A stretch of DNA of 64,000 bases from Io17-Chloro-G2 sp965226825. Lineage in GTDB: Bacteria; Chloroflexota; Dehalococcoidia; Lucifugimonadales; UBA3495. Shown here one piece after another: positions 45,934-55,047 of the stretch (positions are counted from its first letter, which is position 1; each line of letters starts with the position of its first letter). The notes beneath the pieces were generated by a model. The model was not told the DNA's origin. It ran no database searches and saw only the letters and a program-made list of their open reading frames with translations. The stretch covers positions 1,860,001 through 1,924,000 of the forward strand of contig CBDDED010000003.1 in the NCBI GenBank assembly GCA_965226825.1, written 5' to 3'. The translations under genes and the position numbers were made by a program.

Positions 45934-46710
45934 TCATTCGTCGTCTTCGTCGTCCTCGTCCGGCTCGGGAGCCGACCCTGAAGGGAAGACCGAGGAAGGA
46001 ACGATGGCGGTGAGCCCGCCCCGGCGTTCCGGTTGCTTCCGTGGCATGTTCAGGCAGGCGGTTTTCAACTCGGAGATAGCGGCGGCGCCCATGGAATCCA
46101 GGTCCACCACCAGGCCATGGACACCGGCATTTCGAAGGGCTTCCAGGTCTTTAGCCGTAGGCGCTTTGGAAACCTCAACCAGGACAAATTTGTCCACCCG
46201 GCGACCCACCATGGCGATTGAAGCCAGGTCCTCCAACAACCAGGTGTCGCCCAGGCCCGGAACTCGGAGCACAAAAACATCCAGCGACAACGAGGCTATT
46301 CCCCGCAGCTCCCGGTCTTCCAGACCGGCTTCGGTGTACAAAACCCTGGCGACGTCGTCGGAGGCGATGGCCGCGGCAGAAGTGTCCGCCAGGGAAAAGG
46401 CCAGCAAATCGCACCCCTGCTCGCGATAGGCTGCGGAATCCTCCTCGTTCAATGAAGGCTGATGGATGCCCCACGGCAATGAAGGCAGGGACTTCTCCAG
46501 GTTTTTCAAGTCTTCCGGGCCGCCCATGCCGGCCAGTAATACGGCGTCCAGGCCCAACTCGGCTACCGCGCCCAAACCGGCGGCGTGGTCCTTTGACACA
46601 TGTCCAACCAAGGCCATTCCGGGGGGTTTTTCCGTCCGAACACTACCAAAACCCAGGCCTCCGGGTCCGCCCTGGGTGATTCGCTCCATGCGCTCGATAA
46701 ATTTGCTCAT
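45934..46710 (-). CDS. Hypothetical protein with acidic tail
   Basis: A 258-residue soluble protein that I do not recognise. The pattern of alternating hydrophobic strands and helices (MALVGHVSKDHA, DAVLLAGM, DLLAFSLAD, DVFVLRVPGLGD, DKFVLVEVSKAP, HGLVVDLDSMG) reads like a TIM-type barrel. The C-terminus is a run of Asp/Glu. It precedes the M50 protease gene on the same strand by about 60 bases and may be coupled with it. Confidence 0.65.
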   Translation of the reverse strand: MSKFIERMERITQGGPGGLGFGSVRTEKPPGMALVGHVSKDHAAGLGAVAELGLDAVLLAGMGGPEDLKNLEKSLPSLPWGIHQPSLNEEDSAAYREQGCDLLAFSLADTSAAAIASDDVARVLYTEAGLEDRELRGIASLSLDVFVLRVPGLGDTWLLEDLASIAMVGRRVDKFVLVEVSKAPTAKDLEALRNAGVHGLVVDLDSMGAAAISELKTACLNMPRKQPERRGGLTAIVPSSVFPSGSAPEPDEDDEDDE

Positions 46711-46812
46711 TACCTATTCCAAAACTGAGAGTGAAGAGTGCTCGGGTGATTATACTCCATGACCCAAAATTTGTCGGCGGTGACCGGGCCGGCAGCAATG
46801 GCCTTTCAATGG

Positions 46813-47298
46813 TCCCCCGTCATTCTCGCCGCCGCGGGAATCCAGAGCCCTTTCTCCCATCCAAGGTCCCCCGTCATTCTCGCCGCCGCGGGAATCCAGA
46901 GCCCTTTCTCCCATCCAAGGTCCCCCGTCATTCTCGCCGCCGCGGGAATCCAGAGCCCTTTCTCCCATCCAAGGTCCCCCGTCATTCTCGCCGCCGCGGG
47001 AATCCAGAGCCCTTTCTCCCATCCAAGGTCCCCCGTCATTCTCGCCGCCGCGGGAATCCAGAGCCCTTTCTCCCATCCAAGGTCCCCCGTCATTCTCGCC
47101 GCCGCGGGAATCCAGAGCCCTTTCTCCCATCCAAGGTCCCCCGTCATTCTCGCCGCCGCGGGAATCCAGAGCCCTTTCTCCCATCCAAGGTCCCCCGTCA
47201 TTCTCGCCGCCGCGGGAATCCAGAGCCCTTTCTCCCATCCAAGGTCCCCCGTCATTCTCGCCGCCGCGGGAATCCAGAGCCCTTTCTCCCATCCAACC
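46813..47298. repeat. Nine tandem copies of a 54-bp repeat
   Basis: Nine head-to-tail units of exactly 54 bases, essentially identical, each with a core of CGTCATTCTCGCCGCCGCGG and the tail GAATCCAGAGCCCTTTCTCC. The unit is 18 codons long and has no stop codon in several frames, so spurious long readings run through it on both strands. The core belongs to the palindromic family dispersed through the window. There are no spacers, so it is not a CRISPR array. Confidence 0.9.
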
Positions 47299-47387
47299 TG
47301 ACGCGGGTCCGCAGGAATGGTCCAGGTGGGACGTCGGCCTGTCCCCGCGGCGCGTCCTAGTCGGCATAACCGTCTTGGAGCATGATC

Positions 47388-47475
47388 AGGGCTCTGGATT
47401 CTCGCCGCGGCGAGAATGACGGGAGTCGGAGACAAAAGGGCTCTGGATTCCCGCGGCGGGGATAAGGGGACGGGT
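47388..47475 (-). repeat. Two inverted repeat-family copies beside the 54-bp array
   Basis: Two family members in opposite orientation to the array: GGGCTCTGGATTCTCGCC (from 47389) with a near-perfect TTCTCGCCGCGGCGAGAA palindrome, and a second from 47438. They form the right border of the array and could have seeded it. Confidence 0.65.
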
Positions 47476-47742
47476 CATGCTGTTTCTGGCAAGCTTGAGG
47501 GATTCTTTTTGTATCTCTTGGTTTGTATCTATCAATGGTAGAGATAGTGGATGCGGGTTTGACCCGAATTGGGTCTCGGCGAGACCACGGTCAGGTACTT
47601 CAACCGTCGCTCCAACGCCCCGGCAAGTTGCGTGGATTGAGGCTGTTCCACCTTGCCATCAGACGCACCCTGAGGCCATCGGGTTTTTTGCTTATATTCA
47701 GTATCAAGAACGATTGTTATCGGCTGATTTGGGCCGAAATCG

Positions 47743-47771
47743 TTGACAGCGACGCCGGTGTGCAATATCAT
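47743..47771 (+). promoter_or_regulatory. Sigma70 promoter of DUF1800 cluster copy 2
   Basis: TTGACA (47743-47748) and TATCAT (47766-47771) are separated by 17 bases; the predicted start lies about 85 bases before the DUF1800 gene. It matches the promoter position of cluster copy 1. Confidence 0.7.
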
Positions 47772-47861
47772 CCAACCCAATACTCTGGATTACCTTTGGT
47801 TAGGGATCCTCAGGGATCAACCCCAATCCAACCTATTCACTCACCACAAAGGAGGCGGCGG

Positions 47862-49271
47862 ATGGCGAACAAGGAAGATCTGGCTCAAATCGCTCACCTG
47901 ATGCGTCGCGCGGGATTCGGCGCACACCGGGAGGAACTCGACCGGTTGGCGGCCCAAGGCTACGAAGCAACCGTGGAAGAGTTGCTCGAATTTGCCCCTA
48001 CCCGGCCCGAAGAAAAGGCCGGACCCTTCGCCATGATGACCCGGTATCACCCCAGCAGCCTTTTGCCGGGCGGGGCCACCACGTTGGGAGCTTCCCGGTG
48101 GATGTACCACATGGTCAACTCCACCAAGCCGCTGGAAGAGAAGATGTCCCTCTTCTGGCACCACGTGTTCGCCACCGGCAACGCTAAGCTGGACAACTGC
48201 GACCAGATGCTCGAGCAGTTGGACATGTTCCGCCAGCAGGGCCTGGGCAACTACCGGAACATGTTAACCCAGTTGTCCAAGAACCCGGCCATGATCTTCT
48301 GGCTGGACAACAACGAAAACCACCGGGACGCGGTGAACGAAAACTGGGGCCGGGAACTGCTTGAGCTTTTCTCGATGGGCGTCAGCAACTACACCGAGGT
48401 TGACGTGCGGGAGGCTTCCCGGGCCTTCACCGGTTGGACCATCATGCCCAAGCTGCCCCGGCAGCCTTACGGACGCTATCCCTGGCGGTTCGAGTACCGC
48501 GAAGAGGACCACGACGAGACTGAAAAGACCTTCCTGGGACACACGGGCAACTTCAACGGCGAGGACATCATCGACATCGTCGTCCAGCAGCCGGCCACGT
48601 CCAGATTCATCTGCCGGCATCTGTACAACTTCTTCGTGGCCGATGACGTCCAGGTGCCCGCCTGGACCATTCAACCGGCGCCGGATGAAGACGCCCTGGA
48701 ATCCATGATCAACGCCTTCGAGGAGTCCGGCTACGAGATGAAGGCGGTGCTCCGGATTATGTTCAACTCCGATTTCTTCAAGAACGCCCGCTACTCCAAG
48801 GTCAAGAGCCCCGCAGAAGTGGTGGCCGGCACCTTAAGAATGGTCGGAGCATGGAAGTTCCCGGAGCCGGGAATCAAAGACATCGGGTTGCAACCGTCCT
48901 ACATGGGGCAGGCGATTCTTGACCCGCCCAGCGTGGAAGGTTGGTACACCGGTCAGGAATGGATCAACAGCGGATCTCTGCTGGCCCGTATCAACTTCGT
49001 GGCCGACCGGGTCGCCAACACCAACAACCCCGGAGTCCAGTCCATCGTCGGCCACATGCAAGCAGACGGGGTTTCCACCCCCGAGGAGTTGGTCAACTCC
49101 TCCCTGGACCACATGGGATTCCTGGAAATCAGCGGTGAGACCCGCCAGCAATTGTTGGACCACGCTGACGAAGGCGGCAACATGGACTGGAGCAATCAAA
49201 GCGCCGCGGCTACTCGGGTGAGCGAGATGCTGGCCCTCGTGGGAGCCACCACCGAGTACCAATTCGGCTAA
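47862..49271 (+). CDS. DUF1800 family protein (cluster copy 2)
   Basis: Paralogue of 8191-9594 (469 against 467 residues). It shows the same blocks: HLMRRAGFGAH, MSLFWHHVFATG, NENWGRELLELFSMGVSNY, ASRAFTGW, RHLYNFFV and PPSVEGWYTG. There is no signal peptide. I place the start at ATG 47862, preceded by AAAGGAGG, not at an in-frame ATG far upstream at 47523. It heads an operon with DUF1501 and NHL. The absence of the PH/SHOCT gene distinguishes this copy. Confidence 0.92.
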   Translation: MANKEDLAQIAHLMRRAGFGAHREELDRLAAQGYEATVEELLEFAPTRPEEKAGPFAMMTRYHPSSLLPGGATTLGASRWMYHMVNSTKPLEEKMSLFWHHVFATGNAKLDNCDQMLEQLDMFRQQGLGNYRNMLTQLSKNPAMIFWLDNNENHRDAVNENWGRELLELFSMGVSNYTEVDVREASRAFTGWTIMPKLPRQPYGRYPWRFEYREEDHDETEKTFLGHTGNFNGEDIIDIVVQQPATSRFICRHLYNFFVADDVQVPAWTIQPAPDEDALESMINAFEESGYEMKAVLRIMFNSDFFKNARYSKVKSPAEVVAGTLRMVGAWKFPEPGIKDIGLQPSYMGQAILDPPSVEGWYTGQEWINSGSLLARINFVADRVANTNNPGVQSIVGHMQADGVSTPEELVNSSLDHMGFLEISGETRQQLLDHADEGGNMDWSNQSAAATRVSEMLALVGATTEYQFG

Positions 49272-49390
49272 ACACACCGTTAAGACCCGAAGCGGTCTCA
49301 GTGACGGTATGGTCATAGGGCCAGGATCGGCCAGGATAACAGCGGGCGGCGCCCGCCGAGCAACCCTAGACTGGAAGCAAGGAGACAAAC

Positions 49391-50521
49391 ATGACGGCAA
49401 CCAAGAAAGACCCGGTCATTGTTGTTCTGCAACTCACCGGGGGCAACGACTACTATAATACGGTAATCCCCTACAACGACCCTCTCTACATGGACAACCG
49501 GCCGGCGGTGGGATACGCGCTGGAAGAGTGCATCAAGATTGACGACCAGTTGGCCTTCAACCCCCACATGGGCCCGGTCAAGGAGCTATATGACCAGGGC
49601 AAGGTGGCGGTGCTCAACGGCATTGGCTACGCCAACTCTCCCCGCTCCCACTTCCGGTCTATGGACATCTGGCACACCTGCGAGCCGGACAAAGTTGGAA
49701 CCGAAGGTTGGGCCGGCCGGGTGACGCGGGAACTGGACCCCAACAAAGAGAACGTGCTGACGGCAATCAACTTCGGCCACGGTCTGCCCCGGGCCCTGGC
49801 CCTGGCCGGCGTGCCGGTGGCCGCCATTGCAGACCTGAGCAACTACGGCGTGTTGACCGGCATCACCAACCAGGCCCAGCGAGCTCGGGCCCTGGACTTG
49901 TTCGCCAAGATGTACTCGCCGGCGGTAGGCACGGGAACCATCACCGACTACCTGCGCTCCACCGGAATGGAGGCGATGATCGGGGCCGACATCGTCAAGG
50001 TAGCGCCGGAGATATACAGCTCCGAGGTTGAATACCCAAGCTCGCCGATCGCCAACCACCTCAGAGACATCGCCCAGGTTTACCTGGCAGACTTGGGGAC
50101 CCGGATTTTCTACACCCAGCATGCGAGCTTTGACACCCACGCCGGACAGGCGATGGGGCATCCCAAGTTGTGGAAGGATGTTTCCGAGGGCATTTCCGCC
50201 TTCTTTGACGACCTGCACTCCCACGACCGCGGCGACAACGTGATAATGTACCTGTTCTCTGAGTTCGGCCGGCGGGTGCACGACAACGGGTCGGGCACCG
50301 ACCACGGGGCGGCGGGCGCTGCCTTCGCCATCGGCGACGGGGTCAACGGCGGCATCTACGGGGAATATCCCTCCCGCAAACCCGAAGACCTGGAACAGGG
50401 AGACCTGGTGCCCAACTACGACTTCCGCGGCGGGTACACCACGATAATCGAAGACTGGATGGGGATGGACGCCAAACCCATCGTCAACGGCAGCTTCGAG
50501 AAATTCAACTTCGTGAAGTAG
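49391..50521 (+). CDS. DUF1501 family protein (cluster copy 2)
   Basis: Paralogue of 5652-6782, also 376 residues. It keeps LQLTGGNDYYNTVIPY, GYANSPRSHFRSMDIWH, QHASFDTHAGQ and FSEFGRRVHDNGSGTDHGA. It lies 120 bases after DUF1800 and 86 before NHL. AAGGAGACAAAC precedes the ATG. No Tat or Sec signal is visible, as in copy 1. Confidence 0.92.
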   Translation: MTATKKDPVIVVLQLTGGNDYYNTVIPYNDPLYMDNRPAVGYALEECIKIDDQLAFNPHMGPVKELYDQGKVAVLNGIGYANSPRSHFRSMDIWHTCEPDKVGTEGWAGRVTRELDPNKENVLTAINFGHGLPRALALAGVPVAAIADLSNYGVLTGITNQAQRARALDLFAKMYSPAVGTGTITDYLRSTGMEAMIGADIVKVAPEIYSSEVEYPSSPIANHLRDIAQVYLADLGTRIFYTQHASFDTHAGQAMGHPKLWKDVSEGISAFFDDLHSHDRGDNVIMYLFSEFGRRVHDNGSGTDHGAAGAAFAIGDGVNGGIYGEYPSRKPEDLEQGDLVPNYDFRGGYTTIIEDWMGMDAKPIVNGSFEKFNFVK

Positions 50522-50530
50522 GAGTCCACT

Positions 50531-50564
50531 CGGTGCCCTTCCCCTGGATTTGGGAAGGGCACCG
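50531..50564 (+). other. Intercistronic hairpin between DUF1501 and NHL genes
   Basis: CGGTGCCCTTCCC pairs perfectly with GGGAAGGGCACCG across an eight-base loop (13 bp), without a T-run. It may protect the upstream message or tune expression of the NHL gene; the corresponding gap in cluster copy 1 has tandem 20-bp repeats instead. Confidence 0.6.
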
Positions 50565-50607
50565 GCCGCGCCCACGGGTCTTAGACGGTTGATAGGAGGA
50601 TTCTTCG

Positions 50608-51636
50608 ATGGCGGTGCACACAGTAGCCGCTGGGCGAGCCTGGAAGTACAGCCACAACATAGGCCGCAACGGGGCCGCCGGTCAGGGGTTTACTCAACCG
50701 GTGAGTATCGCCCTAGCCCGCGACGGAGTTATGTACGTGGCCAATCGCGGGTCCGACGTCCAGCAGAGCCAGCGGATAACCAAGTTGACCATTGACCAGC
50801 AATACATCAAGGAGTTTGGCCGGGCGGGCCCGGCCTACGGAGACCTCACCAACGAACAGTTGGTGTTCCTGACCTCGGTGGTGGTGGACGATGAAGGGAA
50901 GGTCTACGCCTCCGACGAGTGGAAAAACCAGATCACCGTGTTCGACGAAGACGGCAACGGCCTGGACCGTTGGGGAGAAGCCGGGGATGGTGAAGGCCAG
51001 CTAAATGGCCCTTCCGGAATGGTCCTCGACGGGGACGGCAACCTCCTAATCGTCAACAGCCTGAACAGCCGCGTACAGAAATTCACCACGGACGGACAGT
51101 ACCTGAGCGGCTTTGGTTCGAAGGGCGATGCTCCCGGCCAAATGGACATGCCCTGGGGCATTACCGTGGACAATAACGGGGACATTTACGTGGCCGACTG
51201 GAACAATCACCGGATACAGAAGTTCAGCCCTGCCGGCGACCTCTTGCAAACCTTCGGCCGCGGCGGCAGCGGCCCCGGCACGCTCCGCCATCCCACCGGC
51301 GTCTGCGTGGACGGAGACGGCGACGTTTACGTGGCCGACTGGATGAACGAGCGGATAGCGATCTACAACTCCGATGCCATGCCCATTGCCTACCTGAAGG
51401 GCGACGCAGTCGACGTTTCGGCCTGGGGGCAAATGTCCCTGAACGCCAACCCGGACATGGGTAAACGCCGCGCCCAGGTCTACAACCTGGAAGACCAGCA
51501 GCGGGCGTTCCGAATGCCGGTGGCCTGCGTTTTCGACCAGGAAACCAGCCGGCTGATAGTGGCCGACACCCAGCGGGCACGGCTACAGGTTTACGAGAAG
51601 GACAAAAACTACTCGAACCCCCAATTTAACCTCTAG
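50608..51636 (+). CDS. NHL-repeat beta-propeller protein (cluster copy 2)
   Basis: Paralogue of 4379-5443, 342 residues. Blades include GKVYASDEWKNQITVFD, GNLLIVNSLNSRVQKFT, GDIYVADWNNHRIQKFS and GDVYVADWMNERIAIYN. It has no signal peptide. AGGAGG precedes the ATG. It ends the operon; a strong terminator follows. Confidence 0.88.
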   Translation: MAVHTVAAGRAWKYSHNIGRNGAAGQGFTQPVSIALARDGVMYVANRGSDVQQSQRITKLTIDQQYIKEFGRAGPAYGDLTNEQLVFLTSVVVDDEGKVYASDEWKNQITVFDEDGNGLDRWGEAGDGEGQLNGPSGMVLDGDGNLLIVNSLNSRVQKFTTDGQYLSGFGSKGDAPGQMDMPWGITVDNNGDIYVADWNNHRIQKFSPAGDLLQTFGRGGSGPGTLRHPTGVCVDGDGDVYVADWMNERIAIYNSDAMPIAYLKGDAVDVSAWGQMSLNANPDMGKRRAQVYNLEDQQRAFRMPVACVFDQETSRLIVADTQRARLQVYEKDKNYSNPQFNL

Positions 51637-51663
51637 ACAAATCGGGGAATTACCAGGCGATTT

Positions 51664-51699
51664 ACCGGCGTCCCACAGTGTTGGGACGCCGGTTTTTTT
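51664..51699 (+). terminator. Rho-independent terminator of cluster copy 2
   Basis: ACCGGCGTCCCA pairs perfectly with TGGGACGCCGGT over a six-base loop, followed by seven T. It ends the DUF1800-DUF1501-NHL operon and separates it from the convergent enolase gene. Confidence 0.92.
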
Positions 51700-51752
51700 G
51701 TGCGGACCCCGTGATCTGGCTTGAACTTCGAGCAGTCCGGTCCGCGGAGTAG

Positions 51753-52844
51753 TCAGTGACTTACGCGGTACCGGTCGCAGGCCGCTTCATCCAACTCCAC
51801 TCCCAGCCCGGGGGCTTGGGGCGCCACCAGATACCCGTCTTCCAAGCTCAACCGGGTCTTGAAGAGCGGTTCAGACCTGGGCATGTATTCCACCAGGTAG
51901 CCATTGGGTACAGACGCAAGCAGGTGTACGTGTACCTCCGGGATAACGTGCCCGGCCAGCGGGATGCCCCGCGCTTGGGCCAGGGCCGCCACCTTCATCC
52001 AGGGTGTAATGCCGCCAACCCTGGCGAGATCGATAATGGCAATGTTGACGGCGCGGGCGTCCAGCGTACGTTGGAACGGCTCCAGGCCAAAGAGATGCTC
52101 GCCGGCGGCAACCGGGACCTCCAACGCCTGGGCCAAAGCGGCCAGGCCCGGGAGGTTGCGGTGGTTTACCGGGTCCTCCAACCAGGTGATTCCGGCTTCC
52201 TGCAGGGCCCTTCCCGAGGCCAGGGCCTGCGGCTCGTTCCAGCTCTCCGTGGCGTCCACCATGATACCTACCCTTTCGCCGACCGCCTCCCGGACCGAAC
52301 GGACACGGGCGACCTCGACGGCAGGCGTGGGCTCCCGGCCCAAACGCAGCTTCACCAAGTCGAATCCCCGGTCGACGTGGCTCCTCGCAGAACGCGCCAA
52401 CGTTTCCAAATTAAGGCTGTACCACAGGCCATCGCTGGCGTAGGCTCGGACCCGGTCCGTATAACCGCCGAGCAGTCGGTACAGGGGCTGGCCCAGCGTC
52501 TTACCCGCCGCATCCCAAAGAGCAATATCCAGCGGGGACATTGCCATGTTGAGCATGCCGCCGGGGCCGGTCCAACCCCCGGCCCTCTCCAAGCGGGCGC
52601 GGGCCGCTTCAATTTCCAGGATTTCCATACCGACCAACAACCGGCCCAATTCCTCTGCAGCCCGGGCCAGCGGCCGCACCAACGTTTCCCTGGTGGCTAC
52701 CACGAACCCGATACCCTGGACGCCATCGTCCGTGTCCACCCTGGCCAACACGTGCCAGTTGGATTCCACCGAGTTGCCGGCGGCGACGTACTCCAAGGCC
52801 ACTGGGGTCTCCAACACTTCCACGGTCACTCTTTGAATTTTCAT
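51753..52844 (-). CDS. Enolase-superfamily (mandelate racemase/muconate lactonizing type) enzyme
   Basis: Abstracts a proton next to a carboxylate, as in racemases, lactonizing enzymes and sugar-acid dehydratases. Residues 1-120 form the capping domain. The barrel has KLRLG (base region, KxR in place of KxK), MVDATESWN, WLEDPVN and AAGEHLFG with the three metal ligands Asp, Glu and Glu, followed by IIDLARVGGIT and GHVIPEVHVHLLAS. Enolase paralogues are known to be expanded in SAR202. The substrate is unknown. GAGGCGGAAC precedes the ATG. Confidence 0.88.
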   Translation of the reverse strand: MKIQRVTVEVLETPVALEYVAAGNSVESNWHVLARVDTDDGVQGIGFVVATRETLVRPLARAAEELGRLLVGMEILEIEAARARLERAGGWTGPGGMLNMAMSPLDIALWDAAGKTLGQPLYRLLGGYTDRVRAYASDGLWYSLNLETLARSARSHVDRGFDLVKLRLGREPTPAVEVARVRSVREAVGERVGIMVDATESWNEPQALASGRALQEAGITWLEDPVNHRNLPGLAALAQALEVPVAAGEHLFGLEPFQRTLDARAVNIAIIDLARVGGITPWMKVAALAQARGIPLAGHVIPEVHVHLLASVPNGYLVEYMPRSEPLFKTRLSLEDGYLVAPQAPGLGVELDEAACDRYRVSH

Positions 52845-53029
52845 AAGTTCCGCCTCGGTTAGAAATCAGGGGTCGCTCGCCCATTGTAACGGCAAGCCGC
52901 AGGATTCGGGTGCCAAGGGCAAACCCGCCAGTCGGGAGTCCGGCGAAAACGTAGAGAGGCAACCCCAGGGCGCGTTGCTAGGCCATTCGGGCTGCCGTAT
53001 AATTGGCCGCGGTTAAGGGGGTTCCGAGC

Positions 53030-53842
53030 GTGCTTCTCTGCATCGACATTGGCAACACCACCGTCACCCTGGGGGTGTTCGACGGAACTCGCCTGGCCAC
53101 GACTCTTCGCATCGCCACCGACACCCGCAAATTGTCCGACGAACACGGGCTGTTGGTGACCAACCTTCTCCTGCAAAAAGGCATCAACCCCACCGACGTC
53201 ACGGCGGTCTCAATGTGCAGCGTCGTCCCCCACTTGACGGTGGTTTTTGAGGAAGTCTGCCGCGACTATTTCAGCGTTACGCCGATCACAGTGACCGTGG
53301 GGGTCCGCACCGGACTGCGTATCGTTTACGACAATCCCAGGGACGTGGGTTCCGATCGAATAGTGGATGCGGTGGCCGCATCGGAGCTTTACAGTCCCCC
53401 GTTGATTGTGGTGGACTTTGGCACGGCTACAGTGTTCGATGCCGTTGCCAAGGACGGGACCTACCTGGGCGGCGCGATTTTCCCGGGCATAAACGTGGCT
53501 GCCGAGTCCCTTTTCCACAGCACCGCTCAACTCCGCCGCGTCGAGTTGGTGGCTCCCCGGACGGCCATCGGCCAGAACACGACCCACGCACTTCAGTCAG
53601 GACTGGTCCTGGGCTACGCTTCAATGGTCACCGGCATGGTGGAGCGTTTCAAGCAGGAGTTGGGGAGGGACGCCAAGGTCATCGGGACCGGCGGCCTTGC
53701 GGGTATCATTGCCCGGGAGACCCAGGTTTTCGACACGGTCAACCCCGACCTGACCCTGGTGGGGTTGCGGCTGATTTATGAAATGAACCGCCACCCGGAA
53801 TCCGGACCGGCGCCCCGGAACGACAACGTTCCGGCGGACTAG
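53030..53842 (+). CDS. coaX: Type III pantothenate kinase CoaX
   Basis: Phosphorylates pantothenate, the first step of CoA synthesis; this type needs a monovalent cation and resists CoA feedback. CIDIGNTTVTLGVF is the phosphate-binding motif, VGSDRIVDAV and VVDFGTATVFD are the substrate and catalytic motifs, and IFPGINVA and GGLA complete the ASKHA fold. GTG 53030 is preferred (AAGGGGG nine bases upstream) over TTG 53003. It is followed nine bases later by coaBC, so two CoA steps are co-transcribed. Confidence 0.93.
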   Translation: MLLCIDIGNTTVTLGVFDGTRLATTLRIATDTRKLSDEHGLLVTNLLLQKGINPTDVTAVSMCSVVPHLTVVFEEVCRDYFSVTPITVTVGVRTGLRIVYDNPRDVGSDRIVDAVAASELYSPPLIVVDFGTATVFDAVAKDGTYLGGAIFPGINVAAESLFHSTAQLRRVELVAPRTAIGQNTTHALQSGLVLGYASMVTGMVERFKQELGRDAKVIGTGGLAGIIARETQVFDTVNPDLTLVGLRLIYEMNRHPESGPAPRNDNVPAD

Positions 53843-53850
53843 GAGGACTC

Positions 53851-55047
53851 TTGGCAGGCCCGCTAGCTGACAAGCACGTCCTGTTGGGTGTCACGGGCAG
53901 TATCGCCTGCTACAAAGCCATCGACCTGGCCAGCAAGCTAACGCAGGCCGGTGCGCTGGTAGACACGGTGATGAGTTATGGGGCCACCCAATTCGTCACC
54001 CCTTTGGCCTTTCGCAGCATCACTCACCGGGACGTGGTAACCGATACTTTCGACGCTGATTCGGAGTATAGCCATCAGCATGTCACCCTGGCCCGGCGGG
54101 CCGAAATTGTGGTCATTGCCCCGGCTACGGTGCATACCATTGCGAAACTGGCGGCAGGCCTGGCCGATGACCCATTAACCACCACGGTGATTGCAACCTC
54201 GGCGCCGCTGCTGGTCGCTCCAGCCATGGACGCCAACATGTTCGACCACCCGGCGACGCAGGAAAACATCGCCAGGCTTCGGGCGAGAGGAGTCATCATC
54301 GCCGGGCCCGCTCCCGGTCGGCTGGCATCGGGTCTGGTGGGGATGGGAAGGCTGTTGGAACCGCAAGAGCTTCTGGGACATATCTCGGCAGCGCTGGGAA
54401 GGGACGGAGACCTGTCCGGCAGGACCGTCGTGGTTAGCGCCGGGGGCACCATGGAGCCCATTGACCCGGTCCGAGTTATCACCAACCATTCCTCGGGGAA
54501 AATGGGTTATGCGCTGGCCGAGGCTGTCCGGGACCGGGGAGGCTCGGCCGTGCTGGTGACCGCAGCCACCGGCCTGTCCGCGCCGCCGTTGGTCAACGTG
54601 GTCCCGGTTTCAACCGCCCAACAAATGTGCGACGCAGTTTTGGAGCACGTCCAGAGCGCCGACGCGCTGATAATGGCCGCGGCGGTGGCGGATTACCGGC
54701 CAGCTACTGAAGCCGAACAGAAAATCAAAAAGTCCGCCGGCGAACTTTCAATTGATCTGACCAAAACCACCGACATCCTGGAAACTGCAAGGGGAAACTT
54801 CGTCAAAGTGGGCTTTTCGGCGGAGAGCCAGAACCTGGTGGAAAACGCCAAGGTGAAGGTCAAAAGCAAGGGCTTGGACCTGATGGTTGCCAACGACATC
54901 ACCGAGCCGAACAGTGGATTCGGCGCCGACACCAACCGGGTGTCCCTCATCGACCGCGAGCTAAACGTCGAAGACCTGCCCCTGCTCTCGAAGTACGACG
55001 TCAGCAACCGCATCCTGGACCGGGTAGCCCGGTTGTTCAAGAGCTAA
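53851..55047 (+). CDS. coaBC: Bifunctional phosphopantothenoylcysteine decarboxylase/phosphopantothenate-cysteine ligase
   Basis: Catalyses the second and third steps of CoA synthesis. The flavin-dependent CoaC domain (1-185) has LLGVTGSIACYKAIDLASK and PAMDANMFDHPAT; the latter is normally PXMNXXMW, so Asn and Trp are Asp and Phe here. The CoaB domain (190-398) has GGTMEPIDPVRVITNHSSGKMG and MAAAVADYRP. The start is TTG with AGGAGG five bases upstream. It is in an operon with coaX. Confidence 0.93.
   Translation: MAGPLADKHVLLGVTGSIACYKAIDLASKLTQAGALVDTVMSYGATQFVTPLAFRSITHRDVVTDTFDADSEYSHQHVTLARRAEIVVIAPATVHTIAKLAAGLADDPLTTTVIATSAPLLVAPAMDANMFDHPATQENIARLRARGVIIAGPAPGRLASGLVGMGRLLEPQELLGHISAALGRDGDLSGRTVVVSAGGTMEPIDPVRVITNHSSGKMGYALAEAVRDRGGSAVLVTAATGLSAPPLVNVVPVSTAQQMCDAVLEHVQSADALIMAAAVADYRPATEAEQKIKKSAGELSIDLTKTTDILETARGNFVKVGFSAESQNLVENAKVKVKSKGLDLMVANDITEPNSGFGADTNRVSLIDRELNVEDLPLLSKYDVSNRILDRVARLFKS

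Noticed and set aside
46813..47298. CRISPR array
   Set aside because: Units are contiguous and identical with no variable spacers, and no cas gene is present.
46731..47435. Long open readings on both strands with an 18-residue repeat
   Set aside because: They arise because the 54-bp repeat unit is a multiple of three and lacks stops in several frames; the sequence is an intergenic tandem repeat without a ribosome-binding site or domain.
47523..47861. N-terminal extension of the DUF1800 copy 2 protein
   Set aside because: The strong ribosome-binding site and promoter lie within it, and the paralogue begins at the shorter start.
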